In this document: piece after piece, positions 1-5,650 of the stretch
How positions within the stretch are numbered: position 1 is the first letter of the stretch
Layout of the letters: every line of letters begins with the position of its first letter
The notes under the pieces: generated by a model
What the model was told of the DNA's origin: nothing
The model's input: the letters and a program-made list of their open reading frames with translations, nothing else
Database searches by the model: none
Assembly (NCBI GenBank): GCA_035549615.1
Contig: DASZQO010000311.1
Location: 1-7,700 of the forward strand
Reading direction: 5' to 3'
DNA: 7,700 bases
From: JAKAWQ01 sp035549615
GTDB lineage: Bacteria > Pseudomonadota > Alphaproteobacteria > Acetobacterales > Acetobacteraceae
Program-made: the position numbers and the translations under genes

Positions 1-305
1 AACCCGTCATTTCGGATCCGGGAGGCACGGCAGATTCCGGTTCAGACACTTGATGATATCGTGGCCAGGCATCGCGGCGGACGATATCCTGAGTTTGTAT
101 CGACGCGGAAGGCATGGACTATGTAATCCTTGAGGCCGCCCATTTTGGGCCGGAAGAACCGATCGTCATCTGTGCCGAGGCAGGGAGCGACACCGATCGG
201 CTTGCCACAGTGCTGCGCAGCCGGGGCTACGCCGCCTGCGTTCGGACATTCAGCAACGTCATCTTCGTGCGTATGCCGCACGCCGCGCGAGTCCTAATCG
301 CCTAG
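1..305 (+). pseudogene. FkbM-family methyltransferase, C-terminal part, frameshifted
   Basis: The first 92 bases read in frame 1 as the end of an FkbM-type SAM-dependent methyltransferase domain: a PVQTLDDIVARH segment (codons 13-24) corresponds to the family's 'v.t.tLDdl' element. That frame runs into an out-of-family tail and stops at 124-126. The continuation is in another frame from base 93: VCIDAEGMDYVILEA matches the family's IDvEG.d..iL motif, and the C-terminal GYAACVRTFSNVIFVR resembles the usual 'GY....t..N.iFv' ending, with TAG at 303-305. The downstream frame is closed by TGA at 90-92, so the two halves cannot be one ORF. Loss of one or four bases near 92-99 explains it; losing one copy of a TTTG repeat would restore EFVCIDAEG. 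FkbM enzymes O-methylate sugars or natural products; the substrate here is unknown. The 5' end lies outside the window. A sequencing error is the main alternative to a true pseudogene. An independent 63-residue gene from ATG 114 is less likely, because the family match begins upstream of that ATG. Confidence 0.75.
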
Positions 306-344
306 GACGGCCGCTTGGGGTCGCTGTCGTTCGCAGTTCTCTCT

Positions 345-356
345 GGAGAATTCTCC
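345..356. repeat. Perfect 12-bp palindrome GGAGAATTCTCC
   Basis: GGAGAATTCTCC is perfectly self-complementary and lies 40 bases after the FkbM remnant's stop codon. The symmetry does not continue on either flank. It could be an operator half of a lost gene or simply chance. No adjacent promoter or gene supports a regulatory role. Confidence 0.3.
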
Positions 357-495
357 GTTTGAGAATACGGCAGTGGTCGCCGTCCGCCGCGTCTTTGTGC
401 GTTTCGGAAGCTCACGGCCAGGTTCGTTTGGTACCTGATTTCATGGCTTTCCTTTGCGCGCTGGCGGATTGCCTCTCCATCAGAAGCCATATTGA

Positions 496-601
496 TCTAG
501 AGCGTGATCGCCGAAGGTGGAAGCACCGAAGGCGTGAATCACGCGACAGAACAACAAGCCAGAGCGGGATAAGTGAGCAAAAGCGAACACGTCCCGCTCT
601 A
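496..601. repeat. Two-stem intergenic palindromic repeat element
   Basis: Two stem-loops lie in tandem. In the first, GCGTGAT (502-508) pairs with ATCACGC (538-544), with an inner GGTG (516-519)/CACC (524-527) hairpin closed by a GAAG loop. In the second, AGAGCGGGA (561-569) pairs perfectly with TCCCGCTCT (592-600), with an inner GTG (573-575)/CAC (588-590). The outer flanks TCTAGAGCG and CCCGCTCTAA are similar in style. The layout and words (ctagagcgtgatc...atcacgc, then agagcggga...tcccgctct) resemble dispersed palindromic intergenic repeats that I recall from Rhizobiales and related alphaproteobacteria. Membership in that family is from memory and not verified. Such elements are usually non-coding, may fold in RNA, and may block exonucleases or end transcription. 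Confidence 0.6.
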
Positions 602-688
602 AAGGCCGTGCTGCTCCGGTTCTCGAACGCCGTACCGGCCGGCGCTTGCGGCGCTCCGACTCATCGCAACGCATTCTCAGGCAGCCGC

Positions 689-2215
689 TCAAGGCGCGGC
701 TGATGGGACCGATTGCGGGAAATGGAACAGGCTGTCGGGATCATATTTCGCCTTGATACGGGCGAGCTTTCCGAGGTTGCCGCCGTAATAGGCGGCGGCA
801 AAATCCTTGAGCGCCGGATCGATGAAATTCTGATAGGCGTGGCCGTTGCCGAAGCTTAGCACCGCCTCATAGAACGCGTTCTGCCAAGCGATGTTCTGGT
901 TGACCACCTCCTCAGGATCGCTGGCGCTCCACGGCAGGCCGATATCCATGAGCCAGACGCTGTCGCGATGCACGAAAGCCGTTTCGGAGGCAGCGATTTT
1001 GTTGATCTGTCCGCCGGTCTGGAAAAAGCGCAGGTCGGCCAGTTGATGTGGATTCCTGGTGCCCTTCCACTGCGCGAGGTACTCGGCGGCCTTGACAAGA
1101 TCGTCATGCGACAAGGGCTTGCTCAGGAAGAGGGAGCGTTCGTGGAAGCGAAATGGGCCGTCATGCTCGGCGAGGAAATCCTGCCCGTCCCAATAGTCGA
1201 GCTCGTACAGTTCATGGTGCGAGAGGGGGGCTGCGCGCTCAGCCGCGCGCATGAGACGGAGGATGAAGGTGGCAGGCCCGCCGTACTGCCCAATCAGATT
1301 GAGGCTGAACTTGTCGCCCCCGGCCATGCGGTTGGGAGGGCGCAAGGAGAAACGCGAACCGAAGGCAGCTGGCGCGTCTGTCAGGGTCTGCATCAGAATA
1401 TCCGCGACGGCAACGATCTCTCCCGCCGTGCCCTGCCAGTCGTAGCGAAATACGCTGACCCGCTGCGCGGGGAAGGTCCGAATCGTGAAGCTGGTATTGA
1501 TACCGAAATTGCCGCCGCCACCCCCACGGCAAGCCCAGAACAGATCGCCATCCCTATCGGCGGCGATGCTTCGAAATGAACCATCAGCGAGGACGATGTC
1601 GGTGGCGATCAGGTGATCGCTGGCAATGCCGAGCCTGCGCATATTGAAACCGATACCGCCCCCGAGCAGGAATCCAGCGATGCCGACCGTCGGGCAGCGC
1701 CCGTGTGTGGTGGTCCGGTTTAACGCCCTGAGCGCGGCATAGAGATCACTGTTGCGCGAACCGCTGCCGACGGTCAGCAGGTCCGGGCCATTCCGGTTGG
1801 CCCAGCGCATGGAGGAGACGTCGATCATGAGGCCGGTTGTGGTGGAATAGCCGGCGTAGGAATGGCCGCCTGAGCGGGCGACCAGCGGCACTTCGTTCTC
1901 CCGTGCCCAGGCGATGGCGGTTTTCACATCCTCGGCGGTGAAACAAACGGCAATGCCTCCGGGCTCGATCTGCGCATAGGCAAGGTTGAAGGGGGTGGCG
2001 AAACGGGTGAACGCCCGATCGCCCTTGCGCAGGAGAGGGCCGGCGAGCTTATCGGCCAGCTTGTCCCAGGCCGCGCCGGGCACGGCCGGGCGCGGGGTCT
2101 CGGCCGCCGCGCTATCCATGAACCGATGACCCGGCAAGCCCGCAGCGAGGCCGAGCACCGAGCCGCCGATCAGGAAACGGCGGCGGTTGAGGTTGGGAAG
2201 AGTGGGAAGGGCCAT
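689..2215 (-). CDS. Tat-exported FAD-linked oxidase, berberine-bridge-enzyme type
   Basis: A 508-residue flavoprotein oxidase of the FAD_binding_4 plus C-terminal BBE architecture. The N-terminus carries a twin-arginine signal (NRRRFL at 10-15, hydrophobic stretch 16-28, AAA at 36-38 before a likely cleavage site), so the protein should fold with its cofactor and be exported to the periplasm. The FAD domain shows RSGGHSYAGYS, with H118 as the 8-alpha-histidyl attachment residue, and GRCPTVGIAGFLLGGG, with C174 as the 6-S-cysteinyl residue. Both are present, which predicts bicovalent FAD. RGGGGGNFG (230-238) follows. The BBE segment is at the end (YQNF 461-464, YYGGN 476-480, YDPDSLFHFPQS 491-502). 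Relatives oxidise sugars, alkaloids or phenolics with O2; the substrate here cannot be read from sequence. The start at 2215 is supported by the complete Tat signal, although the Shine-Dalgarno is weak (AGG, 7 bases upstream). The gene is divergent from the cupin gene. Confidence 0.93.
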   Translation of the reverse strand: MALPTLPNLNRRRFLIGGSVLGLAAGLPGHRFMDSAAAETPRPAVPGAAWDKLADKLAGPLLRKGDRAFTRFATPFNLAYAQIEPGGIAVCFTAEDVKTAIAWARENEVPLVARSGGHSYAGYSTTTGLMIDVSSMRWANRNGPDLLTVGSGSRNSDLYAALRALNRTTTHGRCPTVGIAGFLLGGGIGFNMRRLGIASDHLIATDIVLADGSFRSIAADRDGDLFWACRGGGGGNFGINTSFTIRTFPAQRVSVFRYDWQGTAGEIVAVADILMQTLTDAPAAFGSRFSLRPPNRMAGGDKFSLNLIGQYGGPATFILRLMRAAERAAPLSHHELYELDYWDGQDFLAEHDGPFRFHERSLFLSKPLSHDDLVKAAEYLAQWKGTRNPHQLADLRFFQTGGQINKIAASETAFVHRDSVWLMDIGLPWSASDPEEVVNQNIAWQNAFYEAVLSFGNGHAYQNFIDPALKDFAAAYYGGNLGKLARIKAKYDPDSLFHFPQSVPSAAP

Positions 2216-2384
2216 GTCAGTGCCTAGCTTTCATGACGCGCCGCCGGTGCTTGAATACGCGAGACGCCCGGGACTCCAGTATCGTGGAATCACCGTAGGT
2301 TTGAATGACGCAAGACCACAGCTGACGAGACGCGCACGGCACGGACACGTCAGGGCCGGCCTTCCTGAAGCGGGCTCGGGACGC

Positions 2385-2415
2385 GTTATAGCGCATCTCC
2401 CTTACGATTTGGAAA
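2385..2415 (-). promoter_or_regulatory. Possible promoter toward the oxidase gene
   Basis: On the minus strand TATAAC (2390-2385) is a good -10 hexamer. TTTCCA (2415-2410) is a 4/6 match to -35, with a 19-base spacer, which is longer than ideal. This would give an untranslated leader of about 165 bases to the oxidase start. Weak evidence. Confidence 0.25.
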
Positions 2416-2680
2416 TGGCCCCTTTTTCAGCGTGGCGGTTGCTGCCGATCCGGCCCATTTCGATCGCTCTTGCCCTGGCTTCAGGACGTGATCCGGTTCG
2501 TGGTATTGCGGGAAGGGCGCGTTGCCGACGCGCGGGTTTCTTCGGTTCGATCGTCACTCCCGTGTCGCATTCCCTTCAAATGCGGAACCGCCCGCAGGTT
2601 GTGCCGCTCTCTTCTATTCCGCCTTCGTTCAGCCGCGCTGCAGGCGGGGCTGTCCGCCTCATGCTTCGGCCGGCGAGGGA

Positions 2681-2709
2681 TTTTGCTGCCAGGGCGATTC
2701 ACATATGAT
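2681..2709 (+). promoter_or_regulatory. Possible promoter for the cupin gene
   Basis: TATGAT (2704-2709) is a 5/6 match to the -10 consensus and stands out in GC-rich DNA. The -35 is poor: TTTTGC (2681-2686) with a 17-base spacer, or TTGCTG (2683-2688) with 15. Transcription would begin near 2716, about 53 bases before the cupin ATG. The interrupted palindrome at 2722-2732 would then sit in the first transcribed bases. Confidence 0.3.
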
Positions 2710-2748
2710 AGCCTCATTCATGATTCGGAATCGATTTGAGATCCTTGC

Positions 2749-2758
2749 GGAGAGGGGG
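2749..2758 (+). promoter_or_regulatory. Ribosome binding site fixing the cupin start
   Basis: A purine run GGAGAGGGGG ends 10 bases before ATG 2769. It favours that ATG over an in-frame TTG at 2736, which has no such site and would add 11 residues unlike the family. Confidence 0.6.
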
Positions 2759-2768
2759 AACGGGCCAA

Positions 2769-3128
2769 ATGCAGCCCATCAAATATCCCGTGGCTGAACT
2801 GCTCGGCGAGGGGGAGCCAAAGCATCGATGGATCACTCGTCCGGTTGCGGAGGGTTGGTCCGGCCCGGTCATCAGCGAGTGGGAGCTGACGGCAGAATCC
2901 TGGACCGATCATCACCCCCATGACGAGTATGTCTATGTCTTGGAGGGCCGCTTGTTCATCGCGACAGACAGCGTGACGGTCGAGGCGGAGCCGGGGGACA
3001 TGGTTTGCGTTCCCGGGGGGGCAATTGGCCGCTACTGGGCACCCGAATATGCCCGGATGCTGTCGATCTATGGCCCCAATCCTGAGGGAAAGCCAAGCCG
3101 CAACCTGGCTTTTCAGCGGCTGATCTAG
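2769..3128 (+). CDS. Small single-domain cupin protein, EutQ-like
   Basis: A 119-residue single-domain cupin. Motif 1 is visible as HHPHDEYVYVLEG (48-60): H49 and H51 are likely metal ligands and E53 precedes the conserved G60 by six residues, although H51-E53 spacing is shorter than the textbook pattern. Motif 2 is PGDMVCVPGGAIGRYW (75-90), where the usual metal-binding His is replaced by G87, as in EutQ-like cupins. Metal binding may therefore be reduced or altered. There is no signal peptide, so it is cytoplasmic. The role is unknown; small cupins of this type act as isomerases, ligand sensors or dioxygenase-like enzymes. It is transcribed away from the Tat oxidase, which may or may not mean shared control. 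The ATG start is chosen on its ribosome binding site. Confidence 0.85.
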   Translation: MQPIKYPVAELLGEGEPKHRWITRPVAEGWSGPVISEWELTAESWTDHHPHDEYVYVLEGRLFIATDSVTVEAEPGDMVCVPGGAIGRYWAPEYARMLSIYGPNPEGKPSRNLAFQRLI

Positions 3129-3268
3129 AATGCCCCATATCCCGGCGATGGAATCACCGCTGGTCTGAGAGCCTGTTCGAGAAAGCGGCTGCGATTGCCG
3201 CCGTCTCATCCCGTGGATCGATTTTTTCCAGCAAAAATATGGAAGAATTCAATCGCGCGTCGCGCCGC

Positions 3269-3760
3269 TCACGCGCGGCGCTTGCGGACGGTTTTCTTCT
3301 TCGCCGCCTTGCGTGCGAGGCTGGCGGCACGCTTGCGCGCCCGTGCCCGCGCCTCGCGCGCATGGCGTTCGCCGTATTTCATGCCTTCGAGCTTGAGACC
3401 ATCGGGATCGGTGAAAAAAACGGCATAATAGTCGTCATAATATTCCGAAGCGGGATCGACGATGTTGATCCCGTTCTCGCGGAGAAACATCTCCAGCGCG
3501 TCCACATCGCGACGGCTGCGCAACTGAAACGCGTAATGGTGAAAGCCGATATTGCCGATGCGATGGGGATGGGTCCGTCCCTCCTCATCGGCCGGGCCGA
3601 TCCAGAACCGGGTCTTGCCGTTGGTCCAGCCGATCGCGTCGGGATATTCGTCCGATATCTCGAAGCCGAGGAACGCGAAGAGCTTTCCGTAGAAAGCCTT
3701 CGATTTCTCATAATCGCTTACGCGAATCACGAGATGATCGATCCCGACGACGCGTACCAT
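3269..3760 (-). CDS. VOC-superfamily (glyoxalase/dioxygenase fold) protein with basic tail
   Basis: A 163-residue protein. Residues 1-130 form one vicinal-oxygen-chelate domain of two beta-alpha-beta-beta-beta modules: GIDHLVIRVSD at 6-16, KAFYGKLFAFLGFE at 21-34, FHHYAFQL at 73-80, and FFTDPDGLKLEGM at 115-127. Likely metal ligands are H9, H75 and E125, so metal binding looks intact. The family includes glyoxalase I, ring-cleaving dioxygenases and resistance proteins; the substrate cannot be assigned. Residues 131-163 form a tail with 16 Lys/Arg in 33 residues, ending AAKKKTVRKRRA, which is not part of the fold and looks like a nucleic-acid-binding or histone-like extension. The start at 3760 has a strong ribosome site (GGGAGGAG, 3777-3770, spacer 9). 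It lies 85 bases downstream of the thioesterase on the same strand, so co-transcription is possible. Confidence 0.88.
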   Translation of the reverse strand: MVRVVGIDHLVIRVSDYEKSKAFYGKLFAFLGFEISDEYPDAIGWTNGKTRFWIGPADEEGRTHPHRIGNIGFHHYAFQLRSRRDVDALEMFLRENGINIVDPASEYYDDYYAVFFTDPDGLKLEGMKYGERHAREARARARKRAASLARKAAKKKTVRKRRA

Positions 3761-3845
3761 TCTCTATCTCTCCTCCCTTGGCCGGTACGATCGATTCCTG
3801 TCGTTTCTCCGCCCTCATGCCGGTCCTGTGCCGGCTCTTGCTCCG

Positions 3846-4274
3846 CTACTCCGCCGCGAACGGCCGCGGCCGTCCCTCCTGGTCCACCGCGACCATCGTG
3901 AACTCCGCCTCGGTCACCTTGAAGCGCTCACCGCGTGTGGGGTGCGGTGTGCGCCAGGTCTCGATCGCGAAGACCATCGAAGTGCGGCCGGTGCGGATGA
4001 GCTCCGCGTAGCACGAGACCGCATCCCCAACCTTGACGGGGGCAAGGAACGATAGCTTGGAAACCGCCGCGGTCACCACGCGGCCATTGGCGTATTCCCG
4101 CGCCGCGAGGCCCGCCGCCAGATCCATCAGGGACATGATCCAGCCGCCGAAGATATCGCCCGAAGGGTTGGTGTTTTCCGGCATGGCGATGGTCCGGAGG
4201 GCGAGATCACCCCGTGGCTTCGGCCGCGTCGCCCGCTCATCCCGCATCTCCGCCGCTTCGCCATCCGCTCCCAT
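3846..4274 (-). CDS. Acyl-CoA thioesterase, YciA type (hotdog fold)
   Basis: A 142-residue single hotdog-domain thioesterase that hydrolyses acyl-CoA to free acid and CoA in the cytoplasm. It closely follows the YciA pattern: LALRTIAMPENTNPSGDIFGGWIMSLMD (residues 24-51), with D51 at the catalytic Asp position of YciA; then VVTAAVSKLSFLAPVKVGD, GRTSMVFAIETW, and the terminal VTEAEFTMVAVDQEGRPRP. YciA enzymes are usually broad-range and hexameric. An in-frame ATG at 4313 would add 13 residues but has no good ribosome site. The ATG at 4274 has GGAGGA five bases upstream and is preferred. It is divergent from the YdcF-like gene and precedes the VOC gene. A small hairpin (GCCGG 3819-3823/CCGGC 3831-3835) lies in the gap after it, without a T-tract. 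Confidence 0.92.
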   Translation of the reverse strand: MGADGEAAEMRDERATRPKPRGDLALRTIAMPENTNPSGDIFGGWIMSLMDLAAGLAAREYANGRVVTAAVSKLSFLAPVKVGDAVSCYAELIRTGRTSMVFAIETWRTPHPTRGERFKVTEAEFTMVAVDQEGRPRPFAAE

Positions 4275-4279
4275 CGCCG

Positions 4280-4285
4280 TCCTCC
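4280..4285 (-). promoter_or_regulatory. Ribosome binding site deciding the thioesterase start
   Basis: GGAGGA on the minus strand ends five bases before ATG 4274. The ATG at 4313 has only GGGACCCC in front of it, so the shorter protein is preferred. Confidence 0.65.
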
Positions 4286-4426
4286 GCGCCGCGTCGCAAA
4301 GTCCGGCAGACATGGGGTCCCGGCCAGGGATTGCATCGGCCGCGGGAACATCCGCTTGCCCGGCGGCGGAGCGCGCTGGCAGATTGCGCCGGCATCGCCG
4401 CCACGCCTTGCCGGAGCCTCCGCTGA

Positions 4427-5170
4427 ATGTCGCTCAATGTCTTCGCCACGGCGCTGGTGGTGCCGCCGCTGGCCACCATCCCTCTCTCGATCGCTGGGGC
4501 CGTCATCGCCTGGCGCCATCGCCGTCCCGGGCTCGTGCTCGTCGGCATCGCGACCTGCCTGCTCCTGCTGCTCTCTCTCCCTGCTGTTTCGGGCAGCCTG
4601 CTTGCCTCGGTCGAGCAGGGCCTGCCGCTCCATCCGCCGCCGCAAGACCCGCCCCAGGCGATCGTGATCCTCGCCGCCGATGCCGTGCATGCCGCCGGCC
4701 CGCACGGATATGGTGTCGGCCCCTTCACGCTCGAGCGCCTCGCGGCCGGTGCCGCGCTCTATGACCATGTCCACCTGCCGATCCTGGTCAGCGGCGGCCG
4801 GCCCGATACGGGCGGTGGGCCTCCGCTGGCCAGCCGGATGCAAGCGATCCTGACAGGCGTGTTCCACGTGCCTGTGCGCTGGCAGGAGGACCGCTCGACG
4901 AACACCTGGCAGAACGCGGCGTTCAGCGCCCGCATCCTGAGCCGCGACAACATCCGGTCCGTCTATCTCGTCACCCATGCCTGGCACATGCGGCGGGCCA
5001 CGTTCTGCTTCCGCCGTTTCGGGATCACCGTCACGGCCGCTCCTGTCCGGCGCGACCGGATGCCGGTCTCCGAGCTTGCGGACTACGCGCCCAGCATCGA
5101 GGCCTGGGCCGATGCCTATTACGGATTTCACGAATGGATCGGCCTTGCCTGGTACCATCTGCGTCACTGA
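4427..5170 (+). CDS. DUF218/YdcF-like inner-membrane protein
   Basis: A 247-residue protein. Two N-terminal membrane segments (about 5-28 and 35-57) are joined by a short basic loop (RHRRPG). A soluble DUF218 domain follows from about residue 76: AIVILAADAV (78-87), LPILVSGGRPDTGG (117-130), EDRSTNTWQNAAFSARIL (154-171), and VYLVTHAWHMRRATFCFRRFG (179-199), then a C-terminal aromatic region EAWADAYYGFHEWIGLAWYHL. The SGG, E-x-x-S-x-N-T-x-x-N-A and VT-x-x-x-H-x-x-R-A blocks are the family's signature. The first strand lacks the common Gly-rich VLGGG and has LAADA instead. Relatives include YdcF, SanA and ElyC, linked to envelope or peptidoglycan precursor maintenance, but biochemistry is poorly settled. 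The ATG at 4427 has GGAG 10 bases upstream. It converges on the holin-like gene. Confidence 0.88.
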   Translation: MSLNVFATALVVPPLATIPLSIAGAVIAWRHRRPGLVLVGIATCLLLLLSLPAVSGSLLASVEQGLPLHPPPQDPPQAIVILAADAVHAAGPHGYGVGPFTLERLAAGAALYDHVHLPILVSGGRPDTGGGPPLASRMQAILTGVFHVPVRWQEDRSTNTWQNAAFSARILSRDNIRSVYLVTHAWHMRRATFCFRRFGITVTAAPVRRDRMPVSELADYAPSIEAWADAYYGFHEWIGLAWYHLRH

Positions 5171-5266
5171 GAGCCGATCCGAAAAAAGGGCGATGGGCGC
5201 CTTCCTCTGCGGTGCCGGCTCATCTCAGCGCAGGCGTGGACAGGCTTTCAGCAGAGACGGCGAGAC
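5171..5266. other. Short convergent intergenic region
   Basis: These 96 bases lie between the converging YdcF-like and holin-like genes. GAGCCG (5171-5176) can pair with CGGCTC (5216-5221) across a 39-base loop that contains GGCGCC. This may help end transcription, but it is not a classical terminator. Confidence 0.3.
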
Positions 5267-5629
5267 CTATCGCCCGCTGTCACGGTCCGTGGGGCGCTCC
5301 TCCCGCTTGCCAAACCATTCGGAGAGCACGCCGGCGATCAGGGCGGCGATCAATGCCTTTTCCGGGGCGGCACGAACCGTTCCCGCAACCAGGCGCAGCG
5401 CGGCCATCACCAGCTGCTCGGGTCCCAAGGGCGGCTCCTGGCGCCGCCGGCCCGAAGCCAACAGCAGAAGCAGCGCGAGGAGCACCAGGATCGCCCCGAG
5501 CACCGCCGCGGCGGCGGACGGGACCAGGACTCGTGTGAGCCCGAGATAAGCCGCCGCGAGAAGAAAAACCGCCCCCACCCCGGCCACGAGCCCGGCGACG
5601 AGCGCGAAGCCGAGGCGCCTCAGCAACAT
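5267..5629 (-). CDS. Small holin-like (phage holin family) membrane protein
   Basis: A 120-residue protein with two strong membrane segments (about 7-31 and 37-59), a basic RRRQ turn, and a weaker hydrophobic segment at 91-105 before a charged C-terminus (KREERPTDRDSGR). The layout matches small chromosomal proteins that databases label 'phage holin family', often next to DUF883 genes in alphaproteobacteria. There are no phage genes around it, so a lysis role is doubtful and an envelope or stress role is more plausible. No Shine-Dalgarno precedes ATG 5629 (the minus strand there is pyrimidine-rich), and the upstream DUF883 stop codon is only 21 bases away, so translational coupling is likely. 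The function is unknown. Confidence 0.75.
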   Translation of the reverse strand: MLLRRLGFALVAGLVAGVGAVFLLAAAYLGLTRVLVPSAAAAVLGAILVLLALLLLLASGRRRQEPPLGPEQLVMAALRLVAGTVRAAPEKALIAALIAGVLSEWFGKREERPTDRDSGR

Positions 5630-5650
5630 CGAGGAGGGGCGCCGCCGGGC

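Larger units (their letters stand above)
306..688. other. Gene-free interval between FkbM remnant and oxidase
   Basis: No convincing gene lies here. It contains a perfect 12-bp palindrome (345-356) and a two-stem palindromic repeat (about 496-601), listed separately. A plus-strand reading stretch without a start codon (363-498) has a plausible-looking composition (aromatic and hydrophobic residues, ending AILI then TAG), but I recognise no family in it. The FkbM gene and the oxidase converge on this interval, so transcription should end here. The 561-600 stem could do that for either strand, although no run of T follows it. Confidence 0.55.
2216..2768. other. Long divergent intergenic region between oxidase and cupin
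   Basis: These 553 bases separate two divergent genes and hold no recognisable gene. Open frames on both strands are Arg/Pro/Ser-rich with no family resemblance. A minus-strand ORF of about 57 codons begins at the ATG of GAGATGCGC (about 2394) and ends a few bases before the oxidase start; its ribosome site is too close to the ATG and I do not call it. Possible promoters are listed separately. Small hairpins occur at 2517-2533 (GCGCG/CGCGC) and 2566-2584 (CGCATT/AATGCG, 7-base loop); neither has a T-tract immediately after it. GATTC-G-GAATC (2722-2732), just upstream of the cupin, could be an operator. Confidence 0.5.

Noticed and set aside
114..305. Independent 63-residue small protein
   Set aside because: The family resemblance begins upstream of the ATG (CIDAEG) and continues in the other frame before base 92, so it is the tail of the broken FkbM gene. 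The purine run is also too close to the ATG.
359..703. Plus-strand ORF of 114 codons
   Set aside because: Arg/Ser-rich, no family resemblance, and it runs across the palindromic repeat into the oxidase 3' end.
968..1579. Plus-strand ORF of 203 codons
   Set aside because: Lies fully antisense to the oxidase, whose domains are clear; expected in GC-rich DNA.
2541..2560. tRNA-like T-loop (GGTTCGATC)
   Set aside because: The flanking bases do not pair into a T stem and no acceptor, D or anticodon arm is visible.
2187..2708. Plus-strand ORF of 173 codons across the divergent gap
   Set aside because: Starts inside the oxidase on the other strand, low-complexity Arg/Pro/Ala composition, no recognisable domain.
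3221..3238. ATTTTT/AAAAAT inverted repeat between cupin and VOC genes
   Set aside because: AT-only stem without a GC core. It might assist termination between the convergent genes but is too weak to call.
3262..3281. Hairpin GCGCCGC/GCGGCGC over the VOC stop codon
   Set aside because: The 7-bp stem is real but overlaps coding sequence and has no T-tract; such stems are common in GC-rich codons.
4127..5167. Minus-strand ORF of 346 codons
   Set aside because: Antisense shadow of the YdcF-like gene and part of the thioesterase; extremely Arg/Gly/Asp-rich with no fold pattern.
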